A stretch of 64,000 nucleotides of DNA from assembly GCF_002850745.1 (NCBI RefSeq), contig NZ_KZ559467.1, positions 248,001-312,000 of the forward strand, read 5' to 3'. The position numbers and the translations under genes were made by a program. The DNA is from Nonomuraea indica (GTDB lineage: Bacteria > Actinomycetota > Actinomycetes > Streptosporangiales > Streptosporangiaceae). Of the stretch, positions 1 to 8,801 are shown one piece after another. Each line of letters begins with the position of its first letter. Positions within the stretch are counted from its first letter, which is position 1. Under the pieces are notes generated by a model that worked only from the letters and a program-made list of their open reading frames with translations, was not told where the DNA came from and ran no database searches.

Positions 1-2671
1 TCGCCACGCCGCCGACGTGCGGCAGCCCGTCCAGCGTGGCCAGCGAGCCACCGCCGAAGTCGAGCAGGTAGAACTGCACCTCGCGAGGGGTGTGGGTGAG
101 CGCCATGCTGGTGATCAGGGTCCGGAGCGCGGTGCTCTTGCCGCTCTGCGTGCCGCCCGCGACGCCCACGTGGCCGGCCGCGCCCGACAGGTCCAGCCAG
201 AACGGGTCGCGCCGCTGCTCGAACGGCCGGTCGATGATGCCGACCACCGCGTGCAGCCCGCCGCGCCCCGGCCAGCCGGGCGTGGACAGGCCCAGCTCGG
301 GCGTGATCGACAGAGGGGGCAGCAGGTGGGCGAGGGTGGCCGGCTCGCTGAGCGGCGGCAGCCAGATGCGGTGCGCGGGAGGTCCGGCGCCCTTCAGCCG
401 GTTCACCACGATGTCCAGGAGGCTGACCTGCGGGCCCTTCTCCGCGGCCGGCGCGATCTCCGCCTTCGGCTTCTCCACCTCGGGCACCGGCACGAAGGCC
501 GGGGTGTACTCGACGACCTCGTGGATCGGCGCGTCGCCGTCGCCGGCCGCCGCCTGCCGAGGGTCGGCCTGGTACGGGCCCGACACGTACGCGGCCTTGA
601 ACCGCGTCATCCCGGAGGTGTCGAACTTGAGGTAGCCGTTGCCCGGCGCGGACGGCAGCTCGTAGGCGTCGGCCACGCCCAGCACCACGCGCGACTCCAT
701 GGCCGAGAAGGTGCGCAGGCCGATCCGGTAGGACAGGTGCGTGTCCAGGCCGCGGAGCCGCCCCTCCTCCAGCCGTTGCGAGGCCAGCAGCAGGTGCACG
801 CCGAGCGAACGACCCAGCCGGCCGATCATCACGAACAGCTCGATGAACTCCGGCTTGGCCGTCAGCAGCTCGCTGAACTCGTCCAGGACCACGAACAGGG
901 TGGGCATCGGCACGAGGTCGGCGCCCTGCTCCCGGGCCCGCTCGTAGTCGCGCAGCGAGGCGTAGTTGCCGGCGGCGCGCAGCAGCTCCTGCCGGCGCAC
1001 CATCTCGCCGTGCAGGGCGTCGTGCATGCGGTCCACCAGCGGTAGCTCGTCCTCCAGGTTGGTGATCACCGCGGAGACGTGGGACAGCTCCTCCAGGCCG
1101 AGGAAGGTGGCGCCGCCCTTGAAGTCGACGAGGACGAAGTTGAGGATCTCCGAGGAGTGGGTGACGGCGAGGCCCAGCACCAGAGTGCGCAGGAGTTCGC
1201 TCTTGCCCGATCCCGTGGCGCCGATGACCAGCCCGTGCGGGCCCATCCCGCCCTGGGCGGACTCCTTGATGTCCAGCTCGACGACGCGGCCGTCGGCGCC
1301 CAGCCCGATCGGCACCCTCAGCTTGTTCCGGGCGGCGCGGGGCCGCCACACTTGCGCCGGATCGAGCCGGGTCGGGTCCATCACGCCGAGCAGCTCGGTC
1401 AACGTGGTGTTGGCCGACAGCACGTCCTGCACCTCGCCGCCGGCGGCGCCCGTGGACAGCCGCAGCGGGGCGAGCTGCCTGGCCAGCCCCTCGGCTCGCA
1501 GGTAGTCGAACCGGTCCGGGTCGCCCAGCCGGGTGGTGGTCTCCTTGCCCGCGTGGTCGATCTTGACCATGAAGAAGCCCTCGGGCTGGACGTCGAGCCG
1601 CAACGTGCTCCGCTCGTCGACCGGCCCGGCGCCGTCGGACAGGTCGATCACGGTCACGCCCTGGATGGCGTCCGTGCCGAGCTGGGAGTCGGCCGGCACG
1701 TGCCCGCCGTCGAGGATGAGCACGTGGTACGGCAACGAGTCGGCCGGCGCACCGGGCTTGAACCGGGCCCGTTCCTTCAGCTCGGCGCCGACGAGCCGGT
1801 CCAGCTCGGCGAGGTTCTCGGCCATGAGCCGGACCTGCCCGGCGGCGTCGCTCTGCTCCGGATGCAGGGCGTGCGGCAACCACTTGACCCAGTCCCAGTG
1901 CGGCATCCACTTCTCGTCGGCGCACACCATGATCCGCATGTCGTCGGGGGAGTGGAAGACCGTCATCTGCGCGATCATGGCCCGTACCAGGTCACGCATG
2001 GCCACGGGGTCGCCGCGCAGCTTGATCCGGGCGAACGAGCCGAGCGCCACGGCCACCGGCAGCCCGGCGACCGTGGAGTGGGCCCGGACGAACCTGCGCA
2101 GCGCGCCCGCCGTCAACGCGTCGAGGTCCTCGACCGGCTTGGAGTCCGGGGGCACGAGCTGGATCGCCAGCCGCTGCACGCCGGTGCCCAGCCGTACCGT
2201 GCCGAAGTCCTCGTCACGCGGGCGGCGCTCCCACAGGCGCGCGCTCATCGCCACCCACCAGAGCGAGTCGGGCGCGGGCCCGCTCCACTCCAGGGCCTGG
2301 CGCTGCTGCTTGGCGGCCCGCCGGGAGCGCTTCCTGGCCTGGGACAGATAGCGGAAGTAGTCACGGCGCAGGCCGTTGAGCCGGTGCTTGCGCTCGCCGG
2401 CCTGGCGGCCCATCTGGCCGATCGTCATGCCCACCATGGAGAAGGCGAACAGGCCGCTCGCCACGTACATGAGCGGGTTGCCGGTGCCCCCTGAGGTGAA
2501 CATCAGCGCCATGGCCGCCCCACCCGCGATCATGGGCATGTAGGTCAGCGCCATCATGAAACCCTGGCCCTGGACCTCCGGTACCTCGGGCGGAGACTCG
2601 AGCAGGATCTCGCCGCGAGGCGGCTTGGGACTGGGGCGGCGCTCGGGGCGCCGCACGATGACGATGCTCAC
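1..2671 (-). CDS. eccC: Type VII secretion ATPase EccC, 3' end outside window
   Basis: Central FtsK/SpoIIIE-type motor ATPase of the ESX machine; it drives substrate export at the cytoplasmic membrane. The GTG start at 2671 follows a GAGGAGG Shine-Dalgarno, and the N-terminus reads VSIVIVRRPERRP, typical of EccC. Hydrophobic segments lie in roughly the first 100 residues. The first ATPase domain has Walker A GATGSGKSELLR near residue 480 and Walker B VVLDEFSELL near residue 590. A SQRLEEGRLRGLDTHLSYR block follows. A second Walker A, GGTQSGKST, lies near residue 833. About 890 residues are visible; EccC proteins run about 1300, so the rest, including the third ATPase domain, lies left of position 1. 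It is transcribed divergently from eccD. Family assignment is very secure; the fate of the 3' end cannot be seen. Confidence 0.95.
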   Translation of the reverse strand, partial: MSIVIVRRPERRPSPKPPRGEILLESPPEVPEVQGQGFMMALTYMPMIAGGAAMALMFTSGGTGNPLMYVASGLFAFSMVGMTIGQMGRQAGERKHRLNGLRRDYFRYLSQARKRSRRAAKQQRQALEWSGPAPDSLWWVAMSARLWERRPRDEDFGTVRLGTGVQRLAIQLVPPDSKPVEDLDALTAGALRRFVRAHSTVAGLPVAVALGSFARIKLRGDPVAMRDLVRAMIAQMTVFHSPDDMRIMVCADEKWMPHWDWVKWLPHALHPEQSDAAGQVRLMAENLAELDRLVGAELKERARFKPGAPADSLPYHVLILDGGHVPADSQLGTDAIQGVTVIDLSDGAGPVDERSTLRLDVQPEGFFMVKIDHAGKETTTRLGDPDRFDYLRAEGLARQLAPLRLSTGAAGGEVQDVLSANTTLTELLGVMDPTRLDPAQVWRPRAARNKLRVPIGLGADGRVVELDIKESAQGGMGPHGLVIGATGSGKSELLRTLVLGLAVTHSSEILNFVLVDFKGGATFLGLEELSHVSAVITNLEDELPLVDRMHDALHGEMVRRQELLRAAGNYASLRDYERAREQGADLVPMPTLFVVLDEFSELLTAKPEFIELFVMIGRLGRSLGVHLLLASQRLEEGRLRGLDTHLSYRIGLRTFSAMESRVVLGVADAYELPSAPGNGYLKFDTSGMTRFKAAYVSGPYQADPRQAAAGDGDAPIHEVVEYTPAFVPVPEVEKPKAEIAPAAEKGPQVSLLDIVVNRLKGAGPPAHRIWLPPLSEPATLAHLLPPLSITPELGLSTPGWPGRGGLHAVVGIIDRPFEQRRDPFWLDLSGAAGHVGVAGGTQSGKSTALRTLITSMALTHTPREVQFYLLDFGGGSLATLDGLPHVGGVA

Positions 2672-2784
2672 CCTGGACTTGCCCTCCTCGGGGGTCGGAA
2701 GACTTTCTTACCAGAGCACATGATCCGCTGTGTGCCCGATATGTTCGTCATGTCGTGTGATTCGTGGGAAAAAAGGGGGAATCA
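2672..2784. promoter_or_regulatory. Divergent eccC/eccD promoter region
   Basis: This gap separates the divergent GTG starts of eccC (2671) and eccD (2785) and must hold both promoters. It is less GC-rich than its surroundings. It ends in an A-run followed by GGGGGA, which serves as the eccD ribosome binding site. No confident -35/-10 pair could be fixed by eye. Confidence 0.4.
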
Positions 2785-4272
2785 GTGAGGTCGCTGGCTC
2801 AAGGGCCCCATGGTCCCGTGCCACACGGTCCTGTGCCTCACGGTGCGGGGCCCCGCGGACCCGTCCCGCAGGGAGCCCTGCCCCAATCGGCCGCACCGCT
2901 GCCGCCGCTGTGCCACGTGACGATCGTGGCGCCCCGCAAGAGGGTGGACCTGGCGCTCCCCGTGGACATCCCGCTGCCCCACGTCATGCCGGGACTGCTG
3001 CGCGCGGTGGACGAGATCGGCGGCGACAACGCGGCCGGGCCGGGCTGGGTGCTGCAGCGGCTCGGCGGGGCGCCGTTCGACCTCGGCCAGAGCCTGGCGT
3101 CGATGGGCGTGCTCGACGGCGAGGTGCTCTACCTGCGGCCACGCGAGGCGGCGATGCCGCCGGCGCTCTACGACGACGTGGCCGACCTCGTCGCGACCGG
3201 CGTCCAGGAGCGGGCGGGCATCTGGGAGGGCAAGCACTCCCGCCGGCTCGGCCTCGGCGCCGCCTCCGCCCTGCTCTGGGTGGGGCCGCCCCTGCTGTTC
3301 ATGGCCGGACCGCCATGGACGGTGACCGCCATCGTGTCGGGAGCCCTGGCCGTCCTGCTGGTCGCCACGGGGGCCATCATGTCGCGGGCGGTCGCCGACT
3401 CCTCGGCCGGCGTCCCGGTCGGCTACGCGGCGCTGCCGTACGCCTTCCTGGCGGGGCTGCTGGCACCGACGAGCGCCGCGGGCCTGTTCACGCTCGGCGC
3501 GCCGCACCTGCTCGCCGCGCTGGCCTGCACGGCGCTGATCGCCACGTTCGCGGGGACGCTCGTCTCCGACGGCGTGGTGGGGTTCCTCGGCACGGCCATC
3601 GCATCCGTGGCGGGTGCGATAGCCGCGGCCGTCGTCATGGTCTTCGGGCTGCCGGAGGCCGGGGTGGCCGCGATGACCGCCACCATCCTGCTGGCGTTCA
3701 GCCCGCTGATCCCGACCCTGTCGTTCCGCATCGCGCGGCTCCCGCTGCCCGGGCTGCCGACGAACGCCGAGGAACTCCGCAACGAGAACCAGCTTCTGGA
3801 CGCTCCGGAGATCAAGGACCGGACCGTCCAGGCACGCAACTACGTCACCGGCATGATCGCCGGCCTGGCGCTGGTCGCCGGGGGCGCGCACTTCTTCCTG
3901 GCGCTCAACGGCCACTGGCTGGCCCGGGTCACGGCCGTGATCCTGGCACTGACGATCATCATGCGGGCGCGGGTGTTCGCCGGGGTGGGGCAGCGGCTGT
4001 GGCTGGTGTCCTCCGGAGTGGCGGGTCTCGCCACCCTGGCGATCTCGATGGGGTCGGGCCAGGGCAGCGTCATGGGTGCCGTCCTGGTGATCGGGCTGCT
4101 CTGGGCGGCGCTGATCGCCATGGGGATGGGAGTCTGGCTGCCGTCGGGCAAGCCGTCCCCGTTCTGGGGGCGTGCGGGTGACATCGTGGAGCTCATCCTG
4201 ATCGCCGCGATGTTCCCGCTCGCGCTCGGCGTCCTGGAGGTCTACACCTGGGTACGCGGCCTGTCGGGCTGA
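2785..4272 (+). CDS. eccD: Type VII secretion integral membrane protein EccD
   Basis: Membrane channel component of the ESX translocon. The protein is 495 aa from GTG 2785; an in-frame GTG at 2764 is possible, but the purine-rich AGGGGGA sits just before 2785. The extreme N-terminus carries His/Gly/Pro repeats (GPVPHG). A ubiquitin-like YukD domain follows at about residues 43-125 (CHVTIVAPRKRVDLALP onward). Eleven hydrophobic helices then run to the C-terminus, which is the EccD layout. The stop lies four bases from the stop of the convergent YbaB-like gene. It is divergent from eccC and likely shares a regulated promoter region with it. The His/Gly/Pro N-terminal extension is unusual and probably unstructured. 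Confidence 0.95.
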   Translation: MRSLAQGPHGPVPHGPVPHGAGPRGPVPQGALPQSAAPLPPLCHVTIVAPRKRVDLALPVDIPLPHVMPGLLRAVDEIGGDNAAGPGWVLQRLGGAPFDLGQSLASMGVLDGEVLYLRPREAAMPPALYDDVADLVATGVQERAGIWEGKHSRRLGLGAASALLWVGPPLLFMAGPPWTVTAIVSGALAVLLVATGAIMSRAVADSSAGVPVGYAALPYAFLAGLLAPTSAAGLFTLGAPHLLAALACTALIATFAGTLVSDGVVGFLGTAIASVAGAIAAAVVMVFGLPEAGVAAMTATILLAFSPLIPTLSFRIARLPLPGLPTNAEELRNENQLLDAPEIKDRTVQARNYVTGMIAGLALVAGGAHFFLALNGHWLARVTAVILALTIIMRARVFAGVGQRLWLVSSGVAGLATLAISMGSGQGSVMGAVLVIGLLWAALIAMGMGVWLPSGKPSPFWGRAGDIVELILIAAMFPLALGVLEVYTWVRGLSG

Positions 4273-4276
4273 GCCG

Positions 4277-4723
4277 TCACCATTCGGGACGGCGGCTGAT
4301 CCGGTCCACGACCGCCGCGCTCGCGTCGACCGACCTCGCGAACGTCGACTGGACGTCCTGCAGCTGCCGCTGCAGGGCGTCCAGGTCCACCGCGGCCCGA
4401 GTCGCGTCGGCCCCGACGGCCAGGGTCAGCAGCTCCAGGCCCTGCCGCTGGACGTCCTCCTGAGCGGCTCGCACGGCCTCGCACACCTGCTCGGACAGCT
4501 CCTCGCTGCCCAGCCGCATGGCGCGCGGGTCTATCGCGACGCGACGGATCCCGCCGCCGTTGTCGACCTCCGCGCTCACCAGCTCGCTGCGGCTGCGTCC
4601 CGTGCCGGAGATCGCCTCCAGCTCCGCGGTGGCATCGGCCAGGCGGCGGACCGACTCCTCGCTCTCCCTCACCAGACGCTCGAGGTTCGCCGGATCGAGA
4701 TCACCGGACGGGAAGTACGACAT
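4277..4723 (-). CDS. YbaB/EbfC-family protein, EspL-like
   Basis: A 148 aa protein from ATG 4723, which has a GAGGAG ribosome binding site; upstream in-frame codons would add a poorly conserved extension and were not used. The core (SGDLDPANLERLVRESEESV ... VSAEVDNGGGIRRVAIDPRA) has the YbaB/EbfC pattern: a helix, a glycine turn and a central strand. YbaB proteins are small dimeric nucleoid-associated proteins. In mycobacterial ESX-1 the family member EspL is encoded beside the secretion genes and stabilises secreted Esp proteins, so the same role is inferred here. The neighbours are eccD (convergent) and the EspC-like gene (divergent). A paralogue lies at 6115-6558. Confidence 0.8.
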   Translation of the reverse strand: MSYFPSGDLDPANLERLVRESEESVRRLADATAELEAISGTGRSRSELVSAEVDNGGGIRRVAIDPRAMRLGSEELSEQVCEAVRAAQEDVQRQGLELLTLAVGADATRAAVDLDALQRQLQDVQSTFARSVDASAAVVDRISRRPEW

Positions 4724-4895
4724 CGCAAACTCTCCTCGGATGAACGGGCACACCTGTCCATCCGAAGGCAAAGCGATCATGGTGAACCCGGAGGGAACGC
4801 CCCAGGTCCGTCGCGTGAAGTGATCGCTAACCCGGTCGGTGGGGGTGATCAGGTGACGTAGCGTGAGCCCGGACACTTGTGGGCTGGGGGACCGA

Positions 4896-5198
4896 ATGGC
4901 ACTGGATGTTCATGTGACGTCGCGCGGGATCGAGCATGTGGCGTCCCGCATCGGGGAGGAACTGCTCCCCGTCTTCACCACCCTGCGTGCCGCGGTGGAC
5001 GACACGAACGTCCCCGCGCCGGGGTTCTCGGCGAGCGGCAACCTCGTGTTCGCCGACGTCTACCGCGACACCCAGCGGATGGCGGCCGACGTGCTGGACG
5101 ACGCCGTGGAGGTCATCCAGGGGTGGCAGGACACGCTCATGGTGACTGCCCGGAACTGGCGGGTCGCCGAGGACATGAGCATCGTCAGATACCGGTAG
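4896..5198 (+). CDS. Small EspC/WXG-like type VII secretion target
   Basis: A 100 aa, mostly helical protein. ATG 4896 was preferred over GTG 4863 because GGGGG lies just upstream. It begins MALDVHVTSRGIEHVASRI and has a GFSASGNLVFADVY turn followed by a long helix with GWQDTL. This matches the two-helix EspC-type secretion targets (about 100 aa) found beside ESX genes. It lies 10 bases upstream of the WXG-membrane protein at 5209 and is probably co-transcribed with it and the YbaB-like gene. Export by the local ESX is inferred from fold and context. No canonical WXG turn is present, so this could instead be a cytosolic partner. Confidence 0.65.
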   Translation: MALDVHVTSRGIEHVASRIGEELLPVFTTLRAAVDDTNVPAPGFSASGNLVFADVYRDTQRMAADVLDDAVEVIQGWQDTLMVTARNWRVAEDMSIVRYR

Positions 5199-5208
5199 AG
5201 GGGCGACG

Positions 5209-6051
5209 ATGGCAGTCGATCCGCACGCGCGAGGGCTCCGGGTGCTCGGCGGAGGGGGCGCGACGGGCAGGGCCGCGGCCGGCGCCCCCCATCTGCGGCT
5301 GGTGCCGCCACCACCGGGCGGCCCGCCGCCACCCGGCCTGCAGGCCATGCGGTCGCTCGGGCGGATGTCGATCTACCTGGTGCCCGCGGCGGTGCTCGTC
5401 GCCCAGGCCTGGGCGAACGAGCGCGGCATCTCCCAGGCGGCCACCAACTGGGACGCGATGGGCAGATCCCTGGACGACGGCATCAAGTCGCTCATCCCCG
5501 ACCTCAAGCAGGAACTGCGGAAGAACTGGCAGGGGCGGGACCAGGAGGCGGCCGAGGCCGCCATGACGCGCCTGTCCGGCGAGATCGGCAAACTTCGCCA
5601 GGTGCTCTCCAGCATCGGCTCGGTGACCGACGAGATCGGCAGCATCGTCCGGGGCTTCTGGGCGGACATGCTCTTCGTCGGCAGCACTCTCGCCGGCACA
5701 CTCGTCGCGCTCCAGGTGCTCAAGCTCTTCCCGCACACCAGGGCGATCGCCATGGTGCGGGAGATGATGGCGGGCAAGCTCGCCCTCAGCACCAGCGCGC
5801 TGATGTTGGGCCAGCTCACCGTCATGCTGGGACTCGCCGCCAAGGCACTGTTGAACGAGGCGAAGAAGGCGCGTCAGCTCCAGGTCGTGTGGCCCACCGG
5901 CGCGGTGGCCATCGACTTCACCCAGGCACGGATCAAGACCGGTGGCCTCCCTCCGTTCCAGCGTCCGCTGGTCGCCGGAGAACTGCCGCCCGGCCACCAG
6001 AACTACGAGTGGGTGGCCCCCAAGCGCGAGCTGCCCACCACACCGTCCTGA
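5209..6051 (+). CDS. Membrane-anchored WXG protein (family member 1)
   Basis: A 280 aa protein with a Gly/Pro-rich N-terminus (VPPPPGGPPPP) and a hydrophobic segment near residues 50-70. A helical region with a WQG motif (KNWQGRDQEAAEAAMTRL) is followed by two or three more hydrophobic stretches at about 140-215 and a soluble tail. The helix-WXG-helix unit resembles WXG100 proteins but is embedded in a membrane protein. Proteins with the same order are encoded at 6590-7408 (minus) and 12983-13765 (plus), so the window holds a small paralogous family. Function is unknown. Possible roles are an envelope-embedded secretion partner, or an effector that inserts into membranes. It sits between the EspC-like gene and a YbaB-like gene. 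Confidence 0.7.
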   Translation: MAVDPHARGLRVLGGGGATGRAAAGAPHLRLVPPPPGGPPPPGLQAMRSLGRMSIYLVPAAVLVAQAWANERGISQAATNWDAMGRSLDDGIKSLIPDLKQELRKNWQGRDQEAAEAAMTRLSGEIGKLRQVLSSIGSVTDEIGSIVRGFWADMLFVGSTLAGTLVALQVLKLFPHTRAIAMVREMMAGKLALSTSALMLGQLTVMLGLAAKALLNEAKKARQLQVVWPTGAVAIDFTQARIKTGGLPPFQRPLVAGELPPGHQNYEWVAPKRELPTTPS

Positions 6052-6114
6052 TTGCGCGGATGATCCACGAGCGCTACTTTGCTGCACGTTCATCACTCGC
6101 GGACGGAGCAGCCA

Positions 6115-6558
6115 GTGCAGGAGTTCGGGGACTTCGCCAACATCGACATCGACAAGCTTCTCAAGACCGCCGACGGGCAGTTCGCCCGCGTCGAGGAACT
6201 GCAGAAGACCATGGGCACCCTGGTCGGGCGGGCGCAGGACGACGACGGGCTCGTCACGGCCGAGTACGCCGCCGAGGGGCTGCGGGAACTCGACCTGCAC
6301 CCCAAGGCGATGCGGCTGAGCTCCTCGGAACTGGCCGAGAAGATCAAGCAGGTGGTGCAGGAGGCCTCCGAGGACCTCCAGCGGAAGGTCAGCGAGGCGA
6401 TGGGCGACGTCTTCGGCGAGGAGGACAACCCGATGCGCTTCATCAAGGACCCGGACGCGGCGCTGGAACAGGTCAGGAGTGCCGAGGCGGCCTACAACCG
6501 CACCTTCGAGGACGTCATGGGCGAACTCGACCGCATCCGCCGCCGCCTCGACCTCTGA
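6115..6558 (+). CDS. YbaB/EbfC-family protein, second copy
   Basis: A 147 aa protein. GTG 6115 was chosen because GGAGC precedes it and the conserved helix MQEFGDFANIDIDKLLKTAD starts there; a TTG at 6079 is the upstream alternative. The central segment LRELDLHPKAMRLSSSELAE matches the YbaB/EbfC strand-helix unit of the copy at 4277-4723 (IRRVAIDPRAMRLGSEELSE). The C-terminus carries an additional acidic helix. It lies 63 bases after the WXG-membrane gene and probably belongs to the same transcript. Two YbaB-like genes flanking WXG genes recall the EspL context of mycobacterial ESX-1. DNA binding or chaperone-like stabilisation of cargo are both possible. Confidence 0.75.
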   Translation: MQEFGDFANIDIDKLLKTADGQFARVEELQKTMGTLVGRAQDDDGLVTAEYAAEGLRELDLHPKAMRLSSSELAEKIKQVVQEASEDLQRKVSEAMGDVFGEEDNPMRFIKDPDAALEQVRSAEAAYNRTFEDVMGELDRIRRRLDL

Positions 6559-6589
6559 CGGAGCCCGGGCCGGGCGGCGGCGTGACGGC

Positions 6590-7408
6590 TCAGGTGGCCA
6601 CGGTGTCGTTCGTGGGGCCGGGCGCCTGCACCGTCGTGTCCTCGGCGGTGGTGTCCCCACTCGTGGTGTCCCCGCTCGTGGAGCTGGTCGCGGGGCTGGG
6701 CGAGGGCTTGGGCAGGCCCGTCCCGGACGTGCTGTCCTGCGGGAGGCCCTCCAGGTACACCTGCGTGAAGTCGGGCGCCTTCTCCGGGGCGGTCTGCTTG
6801 GTCAACTCCTGCGCCATGTGGGAGGCGAGCATGTAGCCCGCTGCGGTGGCCACGCCCGCGCTGATCATCATGGCCTTGCGGTGCTTCGTGGCGAGCAGTC
6901 TCAGGCCGTTCAGGAACCCCTGGACGAACATGGCGGAGAGCCCCTGCACGCCGAGGGCGACCCCGAGGTTCAACTTGGAGATATAGCGGGCCGTGGCCCA
7001 CATGGCCATGCCGGACGCGCCGGCGAGCGAGAAGACGGCCGCACCCTCCGACAGCTTGCTCAGGCCGCTGAGGACGTCCGCCACGCCCGTGTAGACCGCC
7101 TTGGAGTCGTCCTTGCGGGCCAGGAAGTCCTTCTTCACCTGCTGGAACTCCGGCCGGGACATCTCCTTCCAGTCCTCCTCCGGCACGTCCTTCTCCAGGG
7201 CGTCCAACTTGGCCTGGAACGCATCCAGCTTGGGCACGATCTTTCGCCATCTGTCCGACGCGTCCTGAATGTCGCTCGGGCTCGAATAGAGCGTGCCGAT
7301 GAGCGTCGTCGCCATCGCACCCTTCGGGCCGAACGCAAGCTGGGAGTAGACCGTCAGGCCGATTGCTGTGAGGTACATGGTCGTGCCTGTGTCCTTGAGA
7401 TCAGGCAT
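6590..7408 (-). CDS. Membrane-anchored WXG-like protein (family member 2)
   Basis: A 272 aa protein with an N-terminal hydrophobic stretch (YLTAIGLTVYSQLAF). A helical region with two WXG-like turns (SDRWRKIVPKLDAF and EEDWKEMSRPEFQQV) follows. A cluster of hydrophobic helices spans about residues 125-215. The last 50 residues are Ser/Thr/Pro/Gly-rich and disordered. The order helix-WXG-membrane cluster matches the proteins at 5209 and 12983. It is preceded by the Asp-Pro repeat gene on the same strand (19-base gap), forming a two-gene minus-strand operon that diverges from the WXG100 operon. Function is unknown; T7SS association is inferred from the fold pattern and location. Confidence 0.65.
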   Translation of the reverse strand: MPDLKDTGTTMYLTAIGLTVYSQLAFGPKGAMATTLIGTLYSSPSDIQDASDRWRKIVPKLDAFQAKLDALEKDVPEEDWKEMSRPEFQQVKKDFLARKDDSKAVYTGVADVLSGLSKLSEGAAVFSLAGASGMAMWATARYISKLNLGVALGVQGLSAMFVQGFLNGLRLLATKHRKAMMISAGVATAAGYMLASHMAQELTKQTAPEKAPDFTQVYLEGLPQDSTSGTGLPKPSPSPATSSTSGDTTSGDTTAEDTTVQAPGPTNDTVAT

Positions 7409-7427
7409 GGTCGCGGCTCACCCTCCC

Positions 7428-8801
7428 CTAAGACTTGGCCGTGCTGGCCGCTTCGGCCGACTCGATGATCTTGGCGCCGTTGTGGAGCTGGTTGTTCCAG
7501 CCCTTGACCGACTGGTGTGCGGCGTCGACGTATCCGGCAGCGGTGTCCCGGACACTGCCGTGGGCGAAGGTGATCGGCAGCCCCAGCAGGCCGAACCCCG
7601 GGAAGCCGGTGGAGATCTGCTTGATCTCGGAGGTCAGGGCGTCCAGATCCTTGGCCACGTCGTGCTCGATCTTGTTGCCGAAGCTCTTCAGGGTCTCGGG
7701 ACGGGCGTTGCGCCACTCGGAGGAGACGCCTTCGGCGCTGAGGTACTGGTCCCGTATCTCCTTCGGCGTCTGCTTCTTCCCGGTGTCCCCCTTGTTCTGG
7801 TCGCCGTTGTTGCCCGTCGGGCCGTTCTGACCGCCTCCGCCGGGGCCTCCGGTGCCGGTGGGGCCTCCCGTGCCGCTCCCACCTCCGGAGGGGCCTCCAC
7901 CACCGCCGCCGCTGGGGACGGACGGCAGGTCGGCGCCAGGCGTGGTGGGCTCGCCGGAGTCACCCGGCTTGTCGGCGTCGGCAGGAGGCTCGGTGCCCGG
8001 AGCAGGCACGTCGGGCACGTCGGGCAGATCGGGCTGATCGCCCGGCTTCCCGTCGTCTCCCGGATCAGTGGGATCCGGGGTGCCGGGGCCGCCCGGCGAG
8101 CCGGGGTCGGTGGGATCCGGGGTCGTGGGGTCGCTCGGGTCGCTCGGGTCGTTCGGGTCCGTGGGGTCGTTCGGATCGCCCGGGTTGTTCGGGTCTGTGG
8201 GGTTGTTCGGATCGCCCGGGTTGTTCGGGTCTGTGGGGTTGTTCGGGTCTTCAGGGTTGTTCGGATCGCTCGGGTCGTTGGGGTCGTCGGGGTCTGTGGG
8301 GTTGTTCGGGTCGCTCGGGTCGGCCGGATTCGTCGGGTCGTTCGGATCGCCCGGGTTCGCCGGATCCTCGTCGCCAGAGCCGTCCTGGTCGCCGGAGTCG
8401 TCGTCGCTCTCCGGGTCCTTGGCCTCGTCGACCGTGTCGGGCTGACCGCCGGGACCGTCGCCGTCCTCGCCGTTCTCGTCGTCAGCCTCGCCGTCCTCGT
8501 CGGTGGGGGAGCCCTGCGCGGGCTCCTCCTCCTTGCCGTCGGACGGTTCCCACTGCGGATCCCCTTGGGCCGCCACCGGCTCGATCCACTCGGGATCGTC
8601 GTCGTCCTTCGAGGAGTCGGCGGCGGTCTCGGTGCCGCGCGCGTCCTCCATGCCCTGCGGGCGCTCACCCTGTACGGCCTGCCGCCCGTCCGCGAACTCG
8701 ACGTCCTGGGCCAGAGTCTCGCTGGGCATACCCGTCATGGCAACAGCGGGGGACGACGCGCTCGCCCCCCAGTTGATCAAGCTGTCCACGTCCTGGCTCA
8801 T
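7428..8801 (-). CDS. Asp-Pro-repeat protein with C-terminal WXG-like helical domain
   Basis: A 457 aa protein. A GGAGGG ribosome binding site precedes ATG 8801. Residues up to about 115 are acidic. Residues of about 120-260 are a degenerate DPNNPTDPNNPGDP-type repeat, and a Gly/Pro-rich stretch reaches about residue 340. The last ~110 residues are predicted helical, with EWRNARPETLKSF and a KGWNNQLHNGAK turn resembling a WXG hairpin. The disordered-first, helical-last order is the reverse of the tail proteins at 10338, 16167 and 43134. It is co-directional with the membrane WXG gene downstream. Probably an ESX-linked surface or secreted protein; the Asp-Pro repeats could act as an extended stalk or bind cations. 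No named family recognised. Confidence 0.65.
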   Translation of the reverse strand: MSQDVDSLINWGASASSPAVAMTGMPSETLAQDVEFADGRQAVQGERPQGMEDARGTETAADSSKDDDDPEWIEPVAAQGDPQWEPSDGKEEEPAQGSPTDEDGEADDENGEDGDGPGGQPDTVDEAKDPESDDDSGDQDGSGDEDPANPGDPNDPTNPADPSDPNNPTDPDDPNDPSDPNNPEDPNNPTDPNNPGDPNNPTDPNNPGDPNDPTDPNDPSDPSDPTTPDPTDPGSPGGPGTPDPTDPGDDGKPGDQPDLPDVPDVPAPGTEPPADADKPGDSGEPTTPGADLPSVPSGGGGGGPSGGGSGTGGPTGTGGPGGGGQNGPTGNNGDQNKGDTGKKQTPKEIRDQYLSAEGVSSEWRNARPETLKSFGNKIEHDVAKDLDALTSEIKQISTGFPGFGLLGLPITFAHGSVRDTAAGYVDAAHQSVKGWNNQLHNGAKIIESAEAASTAKS

